The notes beneath the pieces were generated by a model. It made no database searches, had not been told where the DNA came from, and saw nothing but the letters and a program-made list of their open reading frames with translations. A stretch of 64,000 nt of DNA from Wansuia hejianensis (GTDB lineage: Bacteria > Bacillota > Clostridia > Lachnospirales > Lachnospiraceae). Shown in pieces: positions 17,835-26,276 of this stretch. Numbering within the stretch: the stretch's first letter is position 1; every line of letters starts with the position of its first letter. A program made the position numbers and the translations under genes. The stretch is from the NCBI RefSeq assembly GCF_014337215.1, contig NZ_CP060635.1, positions 3,853,501 through 3,917,500 on the forward strand, written 5' to 3'.

Positions 17835-19148
17835 ATGGATATGGGCTTATCAGAGGCGATGCTGCTTGCGTTTGCAACTACCATAATCTGTGCGTTTGCC
17901 ATTGCTGAAAAAATCATTGACATAGACTTTGAACAGTTTATGCCGGAGAATTTGAAAAAAGCAAAAATGAAAAGAATGCTTGCAAAGCGCGAAACTCCGA
18001 TGCAAGGGGCAAGGCTTCAGAAGGACATCAAGGATTCCTTTGAAAATGTGTTACTTCCACTTGGAAAAGCAGATAAGAGTTATCTTCCAAAGAGAATGGA
18101 TCTTACATTCCGCAGAAAGATGGTTCATCAGGTGGAACTGCTGGGAAAGCGTAAGCTTTGCCGGGATATCCGGGTGACGGACGTTGTACCGCTTCCGAAA
18201 AATAATTTCAAAAGATGGAATGATGACGGACGGGAGTGGAGGGAGTCTATCTTGCAGTGTAGTTCTCTGGAACGTCTGATTTCTCCTCAAGATGATGAAA
18301 TAGTACATCAGATCTATCGGAAAAACAGTTACCTTCGGATTCTTCAGTCAAGGCACATTCGTCATTCGGATCGTCAGGGCAGGAACAAGGAATTTTATTC
18401 CGATAAAGGGAAGATCACCTGTCCATCCTGTGGAGCTGAGGTGGAGCTGAGCAGTCAGCAGGTCATCTGTCCATATTGTGGCGGTGTGATACAAAGTGAA
18501 TTCTATGACTGGCAGACAGAAGTATTTGAAATCTATGAGAAGATGGGTGCAAATATGCAATACGGACTGTTATTGCTTGCTTACTCAGGTGTCATGTTCT
18601 TATGTCTGACCCTATGTCTTTATCTGATCAAAGATGCAGATGTTTCTCTTACCGTAGGTGTAATTGTTACACTGCTTATACTTCTGGGAATTGCGAGATT
18701 CTTTCGAACAAGGGAAGAAAAACAGGAAAAACTGTCGGAGAAAATCGTCAGATATTCGGAAAATTATCTGAGATCGTGTATCAATGAAGCACTTTATAAA
18801 GAAGTAAGTGATGAAGCGCTGATGGATTATGGAGTCGGTTCTATTGTATTAGAAAAAGTGGTTCATACGGACCAGACAACGGAAATAACAGTGAAGGTAT
18901 ATGGAACGGAGACCTACCTTCCTGAAAGAGGAAAACCATATACGAAGAAAATAAAGAAAACCCTCGTTTTGCAAAGGGCAAGATATCCGGAAAGAAGGAA
19001 AACGGACGGTGTATTTTTTAAGGAAAAGGATTGTCCATCCTGTGGTGCCAATTTCATACCGGATGAACATAACTGCTGTTCGTTCTGTGGTTATAGCTTC
19101 CGGGCAAACAATGCAAAATGGGTAATGAAAGCAATGAAAACATCATAA
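17835..19148 (+). CDS. membrane protein with two zinc-ribbon pairs
   Basis: The 437-residue protein begins with an N-terminal helix (about 5-22), then a basic cytoplasmic region, a first zinc ribbon (CPSCGAEVELSSQQVICPYCGG, about 197-218), two adjacent membrane helices (about 240-290), a soluble domain, and a second ribbon (CPSCGANF...CCSFCGYSF) near the end. Similar ribbon-plus-two-helix proteins accompany SPFH/TPM clusters in clostridia; their role is unknown. It starts after GGAGGG, 110 bases after the lipoprotein. Confidence 0.65.
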   Translation: MDMGLSEAMLLAFATTIICAFAIAEKIIDIDFEQFMPENLKKAKMKRMLAKRETPMQGARLQKDIKDSFENVLLPLGKADKSYLPKRMDLTFRRKMVHQVELLGKRKLCRDIRVTDVVPLPKNNFKRWNDDGREWRESILQCSSLERLISPQDDEIVHQIYRKNSYLRILQSRHIRHSDRQGRNKEFYSDKGKITCPSCGAEVELSSQQVICPYCGGVIQSEFYDWQTEVFEIYEKMGANMQYGLLLLAYSGVMFLCLTLCLYLIKDADVSLTVGVIVTLLILLGIARFFRTREEKQEKLSEKIVRYSENYLRSCINEALYKEVSDEALMDYGVGSIVLEKVVHTDQTTEITVKVYGTETYLPERGKPYTKKIKKTLVLQRARYPERRKTDGVFFKEKDCPSCGANFIPDEHNCCSFCGYSFRANNAKWVMKAMKTS

Positions 19149-19206
19149 TCAGAAGAAAATGAATTTGCCGGGAATCCGGTAACATAGTAGGAAGGGAGAA
19201 GGAATT

Positions 19207-19968
19207 ATGGCTAATAAATGTGCAATCTGTGGAGCAGAAATTAATTTAGTACAAACTCAGAAACTGGCGGATGGTAATTGCATTTGCCGAAAGAATTGTA
19301 GAAGTAAGGGTATGAAAGCATTTGACTATGTGCATGCCAATCTTCCAAGTGTTCAGTCACATTTGGAGCAGGTGGACCGAGGAACAAAACTTTGGGAATA
19401 TTTCTTTGTACCTCGTCTGAAAACAAAGAATAAAGCGCAGAAACTGAAACGATTCGGTGGTCATCTTTACGTAGCAGAGGATATTGGTCTGGTGGCATTT
19501 ACCCAGGTGGATTATAAATTCTTCCTATTTGGAAAGAGCACACGTGCCTGTGTATACCGTATCGCCGATTTGCGAGCTTATGAATTCGAAAAAGAAGAAG
19601 TAAGAAATGGTGATAAGACAGAGAAAAAAGAAGTAGCGCATCTTGCATTTATCAACACTCCGGGACTTTATGAGGTATTTGTTCCGATGAATAATGTCTT
19701 GGATTTTGAAAAACTGAAAAAGTATTTTGACAGTCTGTTTGGAATCCAGAAAACATTGGGTAATGCAATGAATAACTGGAAGAAACAGATGGATGCTGTG
19801 AAGGATATTTCAGTCGGATTCAATGCTGCGGTAAGAGGAGATGCAGATATGGCAGAAAAGGCAGAGCAGGCAATGAACTCTCTGGATGCTGCAATCTACG
19901 GAGATCGTACAGAATGGATTCGGAGAGCGGATGAAGCGCTTGCAGAATTTGACCGACAGGCTCATTAA
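19207..19968 (+). CDS. DUF4428-domain protein
   Basis: The 253-residue cytoplasmic protein starts with a four-Cys DUF4428 zinc motif (KCAICGAEINLVQTQKLADG, then CICRKNC). A domain containing FGGHLYVAEDIGLVAFTQVD and VYRIADLRAYEFEKEE follows, like the DUF4429/PH-like parts often fused to this motif. A C-terminal helical segment has many Ala and Glu. Function is unknown. It lies 58 bases after the previous gene and 21 before the next, with strong AGGGAGAAGG RBS. DUF4428 proteins occur beside SPFH and zinc-ribbon proteins elsewhere, supporting a shared function. Confidence 0.75.
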   Translation: MANKCAICGAEINLVQTQKLADGNCICRKNCRSKGMKAFDYVHANLPSVQSHLEQVDRGTKLWEYFFVPRLKTKNKAQKLKRFGGHLYVAEDIGLVAFTQVDYKFFLFGKSTRACVYRIADLRAYEFEKEEVRNGDKTEKKEVAHLAFINTPGLYEVFVPMNNVLDFEKLKKYFDSLFGIQKTLGNAMNNWKKQMDAVKDISVGFNAAVRGDADMAEKAEQAMNSLDAAIYGDRTEWIRRADEALAEFDRQAH

Positions 19969-19989
19969 GATTAAGGAAGGAGGGTTTTC

Positions 19990-21084
19990 ATGGCAAACTT
20001 GCAAGAATATAAATGTCCTTGCTGTGGCGGTGCGATAGCCTTCGACAGTACGATTCAGAAGATGAAGTGTCCATACTGTGATACGGAGTTCGAAATGGAT
20101 GCATTAAAGGGTTATGACGATGAGCTGCAGGAAGAACAGGCAGATAGTATGGAATGGGAAACCAATGCCGGTGGAGAATGGCAGGAAGGCGAAACCGAAG
20201 GATTACGTACCTACGTATGTAAGTCCTGTGGCGGTGAAATTGTGGGAGATGCCAATATGGCAGCGACCTCTTGTCCGTTCTGTGACAACCCGATTGTTAT
20301 GATGGGACAGTTCTCTGGAGCATTAAGGCCGGATTTGGTAATACCATTCAAGCTGGATAAAAAAGCGGCAAAAGAAGGACTGATGAAGCATTTGACCGGA
20401 AAACGTCTTTTGCCGAAGATCTTCAAGGATCAGAACCATATTGATGAAATCAAGGGAATCTATGTTCCGTTCTGGCTCTTTGATACCGATGTGGATGCAA
20501 ATGTACGTTACCGGGCTACGAAATTACGTGTATGGAGTGACAGTGATTACGATTATACGGAAACCAGTTACTTTATGGTACACAGAGGCGGTAGCGTTGG
20601 ATTTGAAAATGTTCCGGTAGATGGTTCATCTAAAATGGCGGATGATCTGATGGAATCCATTGAACCATATCACTGTGCAGAAGCGGTAGATTTCCAGACT
20701 GCATACCTTGCCGGATATCTGGCAGATAAATATGATGTGACTGCAGAAGAAAGTATCGAGCGTGCAAATGCACGTGTGAAACAATCAACTGAGGAAGCAT
20801 TTGCTGCGACTGTTCAGGGATATAATACGGTTACAGCGGAAAACAGCAGTGTACAGTTTAACAACGGTAAAGCGAAATATGCATTATATCCGGTATGGCT
20901 TTTAAACACGACATGGAATGGAAACAAATACACATTTGCAATGAATGGACAGACCGGAAAATTCGTCGGAGATTTGCCTGTTGATAAGGCGGCAGCAACT
21001 CGCTGGACAGCGATTCTGGCAGTAGCATTCACAGCAGTAACCTATGGTGCGGCGACGCTTCTGCACTTTATTGGACTATTTTAG
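19990..21084 (+). CDS. TFIIB-type zinc-ribbon membrane protein (YdjG-like)
   Basis: The 364-residue protein has an N-terminal ribbon (YKCPCCGGAIAFDSTIQKMK, then CPYCDTEF) and a second ribbon (VCKSCGGEIVGD, CPFCDNP). A conserved soluble domain (LVIPFKLDKKAAKEGL, IDEIKGIYVPFWLFD, ALYPVWLLNTTW) and one or two C-terminal membrane helices follow. This architecture matches the B. subtilis YdjG group in the PspA-YdjGHI operon. Starts after AAGGAGGG. Probably a membrane-anchored partner of the SPFH and TPM proteins of this operon. Confidence 0.82.
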   Translation: MANLQEYKCPCCGGAIAFDSTIQKMKCPYCDTEFEMDALKGYDDELQEEQADSMEWETNAGGEWQEGETEGLRTYVCKSCGGEIVGDANMAATSCPFCDNPIVMMGQFSGALRPDLVIPFKLDKKAAKEGLMKHLTGKRLLPKIFKDQNHIDEIKGIYVPFWLFDTDVDANVRYRATKLRVWSDSDYDYTETSYFMVHRGGSVGFENVPVDGSSKMADDLMESIEPYHCAEAVDFQTAYLAGYLADKYDVTAEESIERANARVKQSTEEAFAATVQGYNTVTAENSSVQFNNGKAKYALYPVWLLNTTWNGNKYTFAMNGQTGKFVGDLPVDKAAATRWTAILAVAFTAVTYGAATLLHFIGLF

Positions 21085-21096
21085 GGGGGTGACGGA

Positions 21097-21906
21097 ATGA
21101 AAAAGAAAATGATATCGTTTTTACTTATCCTCATCCTTTGTCTTGGTATGACAATTCCGGCATATGCAGAGGATTCCGAAGGCTTTGCGGATGAATATTA
21201 CCGGGTGAATGATCTGGCCGATCTTATGACTGACAGTGAGGAAAGCAAATTGCTTGATGTGCTGGATGAAATCAGTATCCGACAGAAGATGGACGTAATC
21301 GTTATGACGACAGATACACTCGAAGGATTAACGGTTGAGGAATTTGCAGATGACATGTACGACTACTGTGAATATGGATATGGAGCAGATAAAGATGGTG
21401 TGCTCTTATTGATCAGTACAGAAGATAATGACTGTTACATATCAACCTGTGGTTATGGTATCACTGCTTTTACCGATGCGGGGATTAAGTATATTCCGAA
21501 ACAGATGATGGATGATCTGAAATCGCAGGATTATTTTTCCGCATGTATGACATTTGCTGAGCTGTGTGATGATTTTATTACACAGGCACGAAATGGAAGC
21601 CCATATACAGCACGCACACTTCCAAAAGACGCCTTACCATTCTATTGGATCTTTATTTCCATCGGTGTTGGTGTGATTCTGGCATTCGTTATCGTCGGAA
21701 GAATGAAGGCACAGCTGAAGACCGTTCGGTTCCAGGCTGCGGCAGGAAATTATGTGAAAGATGGAAGTATGAATATCACAGAAAGCAGAGATTTGTTCTT
21801 GTACCATACAGTAACCAAGACGGCAAAAGAAAAGAGTTCTTCAGGCAGCAGCACCCACACATCATCTTCTGGTAGAACGCATGGTGGTGGAGGTACGAAA
21901 TTCTAG
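21097..21906 (+). CDS. TPM-domain membrane protein (YdjH-like)
   Basis: The 269-residue protein has a cleavable signal peptide (ends PAYAED). The TPM domain (about 30-170) contains YYRVNDLADLMTDSEES, VDVIVMTT-like strands and GADKDGVLLLISTEDNDC. One membrane helix (about 178-200) and a cytoplasmic tail rich in Ser and ending in GGGGTKF follow. TPM domains occur in thylakoid photosystem repair proteins and in bacterial envelope-stress operons; B. subtilis YdjH is the nearest named parallel. It lies 12 bases after the YdjG-like gene. Confidence 0.82.
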   Translation: MKKKMISFLLILILCLGMTIPAYAEDSEGFADEYYRVNDLADLMTDSEESKLLDVLDEISIRQKMDVIVMTTDTLEGLTVEEFADDMYDYCEYGYGADKDGVLLLISTEDNDCYISTCGYGITAFTDAGIKYIPKQMMDDLKSQDYFSACMTFAELCDDFITQARNGSPYTARTLPKDALPFYWIFISIGVGVILAFVIVGRMKAQLKTVRFQAAAGNYVKDGSMNITESRDLFLYHTVTKTAKEKSSSGSSTHTSSSGRTHGGGGTKF

Positions 21907-22148
21907 GAAGGGGGTGACAGATGCTTTTGGTATGATTTCTAGTATCTGTTTTTGTTTGCTATGATATATTTTGCTCTGGGAAACCCGCTTTCTATTCTTG
22001 GGTGTGGGTATATAGTTTCTGGACAACTCTATTATACCATATCCAGTGAGGGGGTATTTCATTTTTAGTAACAAAAAATGCCGTATTTATGCGGCTTGTG
22101 GCGTTTCGCAAACGCCTAGATAATAAGTAATTGAAAGGAGAGAAGATT
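21907..22148 (+). other. intergenic region with attachment-site-like relic
   Basis: No gene is seen. At about 22,071-22,125 a stretch with GTATTTATGCGGCTTG resembles the sequence just after the second guaA (GTATTTATGCGGGCTTGCGG, 35,260-35,280) and forms two small hairpins (GCCG/CGGC and GGCGTTT/AAACGCC). It may be a relic of another element end, or a shared hairpin motif. The RBS of the next gene (GAAAGGAGAG) is at the right edge. Confidence 0.35.
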
Positions 22149-22889
22149 ATGAGAAAAAAGTTGAATTTGTTATTTGGACTAGTGCTTATCATCAGTATGA
22201 TAGTATTGACTGGTTGTGGAGGCTCCGGAGAAACAGGAGAAAAGAACCCGTATGAAGGGAAATGGGTAGCGGTGTCCGCTCAGATGATGGGAATGTCCGT
22301 CAGTATAGATGAAGTTTTCGGAGGAGATTTTGAATTTGAAGTGAAAAATGGCGGAAAAGTTTCCTTTTCAGCTGGAGACACTACAGGGAATGGAAAATGG
22401 TCTGTCGAAGATGATCAGTTTATCTTGAGCATCGAAGGAGAAGAAATGGTGGGAATCATCGGAAAAGATATTATTTCTTTTGATAATATGCTCGAGATGG
22501 GAGTAAAGGTGATTTTTGCAAAGGATGGAACGGATGCAATGGATCCGGCACTCTATCTGACAGAGGAGGAAAATGCAGTCATAGGTGAGTGGGCTGCAGA
22601 AAGTGTGGAAGAACTTTTAGGAGACGGACCTCAGACTTCTATGGAAGGAGTAGACAACATCAATGATGCACTGCGTCTTGATTTCAAAAGTGACCGTAAT
22701 GTAACAGTTATTTATAAAGGGGAGGAGATTGGGACTTTCCCATGGTCAGTTGCACTGGGATATTGTTCGATTGAATCAGAAAATCCATCTCTTACAGTGA
22801 TGATAAATGACGATGGTACTTTGAAAGTAGACTACAGTGATGATGATGACTACTACACATTCCACTGTGTAAAAAGTGACAGTGAATAA
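22149..22889 (+). CDS. putative lipoprotein, function unknown
   Basis: ATG 22149 follows AAAGGAGAG and gives 246 residues; six extra upstream codons in frame overlap the RBS. A basic start, hydrophobic segment and lipobox LTGC predict a lipoprotein. The mature part has two repeats of a lipocalin-like or META-like pattern: YEGKWVAVSAQMMG with GKWSVEDDQFILSIEGEE, then IGEWAAESVEELLG and a later FPWSVALGYCSIESENP. This looks like a duplicated beta domain. Family not recognised; sits near the end of the SPFH operon. Confidence 0.65.
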   Translation: MRKKLNLLFGLVLIISMIVLTGCGGSGETGEKNPYEGKWVAVSAQMMGMSVSIDEVFGGDFEFEVKNGGKVSFSAGDTTGNGKWSVEDDQFILSIEGEEMVGIIGKDIISFDNMLEMGVKVIFAKDGTDAMDPALYLTEEENAVIGEWAAESVEELLGDGPQTSMEGVDNINDALRLDFKSDRNVTVIYKGEEIGTFPWSVALGYCSIESENPSLTVMINDDGTLKVDYSDDDDYYTFHCVKSDSE

Positions 22890-22929
22890 CTGAAAAGGAT
22901 GTGGAAATCATGAAAGGAGGGAAGACGCC

Positions 22930-24408
22930 ATGAAAAAGAAACTGTGGTGTGTGCTGTGTATCATGATATGCATGATGATGATAGCGGCATGTGGACAAAA
23001 AAAGAATCCGGAGAAGAAAAAATCGGAAAAAGCAGAGCAGGAAGAAACAGAATTTAAAGACAGAGAAAGTCTTAAATTAAGTTTATTTACAGTGTATTAT
23101 CCGAAGGCATGGAACTACGATAAAGAGAATATGAAGAAAGATGAAGAATATTCTTACGTTAGATTTTTTGATGGAGATACAGCAGATGGATCCGAGAATG
23201 TCATTTCTATAGAAGCGACCAAGGAGGATTCATATACATATCGAAAGAGTTTAATTGCCTTTGGAGTGGATTTAGAGGCATATGCTGAAGGGAAAATGGA
23301 CACTGTAACAATAGGAAATGCAGAATATACAGCAATGCCGGAAAGTAATTCCATAGAAAAAACGTATATGTATCGTTATGAACAGTCTGGCACATCCTAT
23401 GATATCAGAGTAAAAGGACAGGAAATAGATGATTCTGACAAAGAATTGCTGGAAGGAATTGTGCTGAAATTAGAGGATGAAGGAAATAAAGACGCACCAT
23501 GGCCATGGGAGGGAGAGCCTCTTGAACCTGTATTGGCAGAGCAGATGGTAGGTTCTTATACAATCGTTCCGGAATATATCCCATTTAAAGAAGCACAGGG
23601 CGTTATGCAGATTATGGATCATCAGTTTGTAAAACAGGGCAATCAGGTATTCCATCTGCTGGAGAATAAACTGGATACTTATGAATATTCAGAAAGTGGA
23701 CTTGAATTCGTTTCTTCGATGGAATTAGACGATGATTTTGAATATTTGTCTGGGGACAGCAGTGGAATGTTATATCTTTCACCGGGAATCGGAGATGTAA
23801 TTGGCGTAAAAGATGGGAAAAAAGCACTTCAGACAACAGTAGACGGAGATCTGAATATGCATCCATCCGGAGAATGGGGAATCAGTTTCTGGGTGAACAG
23901 TGATACTCAGAAGATTGCGAATCAAGGCGGTAACCTGACGGCAGAACCGTGGATACTGACCGGATTAAATAACGATGAAGAACGCAAGGGACTGTTTTCC
24001 ATGATAGATGACGTACAGATCACGAATAGTCATATTATGGTTGCCGGATCCATGGCTGCGGAAGATGAAGGCACAAAAATTGTTGTTTATGATTATGATG
24101 GTAATCAGCTTTTGAAATTAGGTGGAGAAGATATCAGTTCTCCGGACAAGCTCGGTTCCATTACAGGCATGGCGGAAACAGAAAATGGTTTTGTGGCTGC
24201 AGATGGAAATATGCGCGAAATACAATTTTGGGCAAAAGATGGAACGCACGTAGGTGCAATTTCTACAGAGGACATATTTGGTGTCAGTTATCCATGGCTG
24301 GAAGATATGCAGCTTTTAGATGACGGCTCTCTGTTAATTATGCTGACACAGGAACGAGACGATGGATCAGCAAATGAATTGATGTTTTTCAGATTGACAG
24401 GATTTTAA
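22930..24408 (+). CDS. large putative lipoprotein with beta-propeller-like region
   Basis: The 492-residue protein has a lipobox IAAC after a short signal segment. Residues about 40-185 form an N-terminal domain (SLFTVYYPKAWNYDKENM). The C-terminal 300 residues show repeating beta-strand units ending in Asp/Gly turns (IVVYDYDGNQLLKLGG, FVAADGNMREIQFWAKDG, MQLLDDGSLLIMLTQE), suggestive of a propeller. Function unknown. It is the last gene before a strong terminator, so it closes the operon that starts near 14.7 kb. The start follows AAAGGAGGG. Confidence 0.65.
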   Translation: MKKKLWCVLCIMICMMMIAACGQKKNPEKKKSEKAEQEETEFKDRESLKLSLFTVYYPKAWNYDKENMKKDEEYSYVRFFDGDTADGSENVISIEATKEDSYTYRKSLIAFGVDLEAYAEGKMDTVTIGNAEYTAMPESNSIEKTYMYRYEQSGTSYDIRVKGQEIDDSDKELLEGIVLKLEDEGNKDAPWPWEGEPLEPVLAEQMVGSYTIVPEYIPFKEAQGVMQIMDHQFVKQGNQVFHLLENKLDTYEYSESGLEFVSSMELDDDFEYLSGDSSGMLYLSPGIGDVIGVKDGKKALQTTVDGDLNMHPSGEWGISFWVNSDTQKIANQGGNLTAEPWILTGLNNDEERKGLFSMIDDVQITNSHIMVAGSMAAEDEGTKIVVYDYDGNQLLKLGGEDISSPDKLGSITGMAETENGFVAADGNMREIQFWAKDGTHVGAISTEDIFGVSYPWLEDMQLLDDGSLLIMLTQERDDGSANELMFFRLTGF

Positions 24409-24421
24409 TTGAAAAAATAAA

Positions 24422-24465
24422 AATCGCTTGCCGGCAGAAATTTATCTGCCGGCAAGTGATTTTTC
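24422..24465 (+). terminator. strong intrinsic terminator of the SPFH/TPM operon
   Basis: AATCGCTTGCCGGCAGA (24422-24438) pairs with the segment 24445-24462 around a short AT loop, followed by TTTTT; it may also work on the minus strand. Confidence 0.85.
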
Positions 24466-24525
24466 TGTTTCCTGTTTCCAATATAAAGGTAGAATTTTAT
24501 CACATCAGTGAATCAATTTTCATAT

Positions 24526-24648
24526 TTATCGTATACAGATATATACAACATAAATGGCATAGAGGATCAACATCAGGATCCCCTCCTTTTTATCGAGTGC
24601 TTTTTTGGTCCATGCCATAATCCATACGATAACACTGAATACAAGCGG
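24526..24648 (-). pseudogene. C-terminal scrap of a Na+/Ca2+ antiporter
   Basis: About 40 residues (PLVFSVIVWIMAWTKKALDK, then KEGILMLILYAIYVVY) look like the last helix of CaCA/YrbG-type calcium/sodium exchangers. The rest is absent: upstream of PLVFSV the frame runs into a relaxase fragment on the opposite strand. A short match, so only a moderate call. Confidence 0.45.
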
Positions 24649-24979
24649 AACAGCTGGGAAGTGTATTGAAGGACGGGAGTTTATCATTGCACTTCCGGAA
24701 AGTTTTGTTGAGTACAAGGCAGATGATGTGGTAAGGCTTTTCACGGACAGCTTTCATAAAAGGTACGATGTGGAATGCAGTGCGGCACTTCACCATAACA
24801 AGAAAATGACCAATTACCATATTCATCTCGTATTCAGCGAACGGAAAATGCTGGAACATCCAGAAGTGAAAATTGCTACCAGAAATATGTTTTATGATGA
24901 GCAGGGCAAGCACAGACGCACGAAGAAAGAGATTTTAGATGAACAGGGAAATCTTCGGGCAGGATGCAGTATTATTTAG
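24649..24979 (+). pseudogene. internal fragment of MobA/MobL relaxase
   Basis: About 109 residues are nearly identical to part of the intact relaxase at 39,770-41,200 (GKCIEGREFIIALPESF, SAALHHNKKMTNYHIHLVF, GKHRRTKKEILDEQGNLRAG). It keeps the HIHLVF histidine motif but lacks the N-terminal start and everything after CSII. It is fused at the left to an antiporter scrap, and the frame stops at 24977-24979. It shows that a second copy of the same mobilization module once stood in the first element. Confidence 0.85.
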
Positions 24980-25272
24980 GTAATTGCGAAACTCGTTAGA
25001 TTTATTTGTGTTTAGAACACAAAAAGAAAGAGCTTTACATTTGGGATATAACTTAAACATGGGGAGTGACTAATTTATACTTTGGGGCGCACTTAAATAA
25101 ACCTCTGATTTAATTAAGCTGGTAAGCCTAAGCAATGAGTGGTTTCAAACTGCGAATATATTCATGATGATGAATTTTGTCTGCAAGAACAACGGTAATA
25201 AGTTGTGTGATACCTGCAAGGATCAAATCTGCATGGAGCGTTTTTTCGTTTTGTGTTTTTCGTCCGGCAAAG
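24980..25272. other. intergenic junk with small out-of-frame scraps
   Basis: An AT-rich region of about 290 bases with no credible start or conserved protein. A minus-strand open stretch ending near 25,128 has a hydrophobic C-terminal-like piece, but I could not assign it to a family. It separates the relaxase fragment from the YaiI gene. Confidence 0.3.
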
Positions 25273-25731
25273 ATGCAAATATTTGTTGATGCAGATGCCT
25301 GCCCTGTAGTTGCAATCATTGAAAAAATCGCAAAAGAAAATAGTGTTCCGGTAACGTTGTTGTGTGATACGAATCATGTTCTGTCATCAGCTTATAGCGA
25401 AGTTGTTGTTGTCGGTGCAGGAGCAGATGCAGTAGATTATAAACTGATCAGTATCTGCCATAAAGGAAATATTGTCGTATCACAGGACTACGGTGTAGCT
25501 GCAATGGCATTGGGAAAAGGTGCTTATGCTATTCATCAATCAGGTAAATGGTACACGAATGATAATATTGATCAGATGCTAATGGAACGTCACCTGAATA
25601 AAAAAGCCAGAAGAAGTTCCCGTAAATGTCATATCAAGGGACCGAAGAAGCGGACGGAGGAAGATGATGAAAGATTCGCTCAATCTTTTGAAAAAATGCT
25701 TTTGATGGCACGTGAGAAAGATGTCAGATGA
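25273..25731 (+). CDS. YaiI/YqxD family protein (DUF188)
   Basis: ATG 25273 gives 152 residues, the usual length; the upstream extension of the frame is not conserved. The N-terminal MQIFVDADACPVV is the DUF188 signature, with Asp residues typical of a PIN-like fold, followed by LLCDTNHVLSSAY, VVVVGAGADAVDYKLIS, IVVSQDYGVAAMALGKGA and a basic tail with the conserved GPKKRT. The function is unsettled; a nuclease-like activity has been proposed from fold. No clear RBS precedes the ATG (CCGGCAAAG), so expression may be weak. It overlaps nothing and is 10 bases upstream of the next gene. Confidence 0.85.
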   Translation: MQIFVDADACPVVAIIEKIAKENSVPVTLLCDTNHVLSSAYSEVVVVGAGADAVDYKLISICHKGNIVVSQDYGVAAMALGKGAYAIHQSGKWYTNDNIDQMLMERHLNKKARRSSRKCHIKGPKKRTEEDDERFAQSFEKMLLMAREKDVR

Positions 25732-25741
25732 GGAATTATAG

Positions 25742-26260
25742 ATGCAGAGGAACAACAGAAGCTATAAAGACTTAAAACAAAAACAGAAGAGTGCAATAGC
25801 AGATAAAACATACAAAATGTACTTGAAGTTTTATCTTGAGAATCAGCGAATGCCGGTTGATGCTGAAGTGAATGATATATGCAAAAGGTTGTTTACAGCA
25901 GTTCAATCGCTTGCTCCTAAAACGGAATATGAAGAATTTTATAAAATTATGGAAAAGCGTGAAAAGAGTTATGAAGAACGTATCCTGAGAGACATTCAGA
26001 GTGGGATTACACTGGAAACACTTATGGCAAAAAAACATAAGAAAACGCCGGAAGAAAAAGCAGCTGTTGCGAAACAAAAGAAGCAGCAGAGGCGAGCAAG
26101 ACGGAAAAAAGAAACAAGAGATAATCTGGCTAAAAAAGAAATCTTGCAAGATGACAGATTTTTCTTTATTGCTGGTTATACCTCCGGAGGTGCACCGTAT
26201 GGTGTCACCTGGGAGGAAATGGGTCTGAAACCTTGGGAAGATTTGGAAGAGAATAATTGA
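25742..26260 (+). CDS. conserved hypothetical protein
   Basis: The 172-residue basic protein has a helical N-terminus (YKMYLKFYLENQRMPVDAEV), a long Lys/Arg/Glu stretch, and a hydrophobic C-terminal block RFFFIAGYTSGGAPYGVTWE followed by EMGLKPWEDLE. I recognise this tail as typical of an uncharacterised clostridial family, but no function is known. It follows the YaiI gene by 10 bases and is probably co-transcribed. The convergent relaxase fragment begins 16 bases after its stop. Confidence 0.6.
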   Translation: MQRNNRSYKDLKQKQKSAIADKTYKMYLKFYLENQRMPVDAEVNDICKRLFTAVQSLAPKTEYEEFYKIMEKREKSYEERILRDIQSGITLETLMAKKHKKTPEEKAAVAKQKKQQRRARRKKETRDNLAKKEILQDDRFFFIAGYTSGGAPYGVTWEEMGLKPWEDLEENN

Positions 26261-26276
26261 GTTGTCAGTGCAATTT

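Noticed and set aside
25128..25319. 63-residue minus-strand frame upstream of the YaiI gene
   Set aside because: The first part is a shadow of YaiI; the C-terminal piece is hydrophobic but could not be tied to any family.
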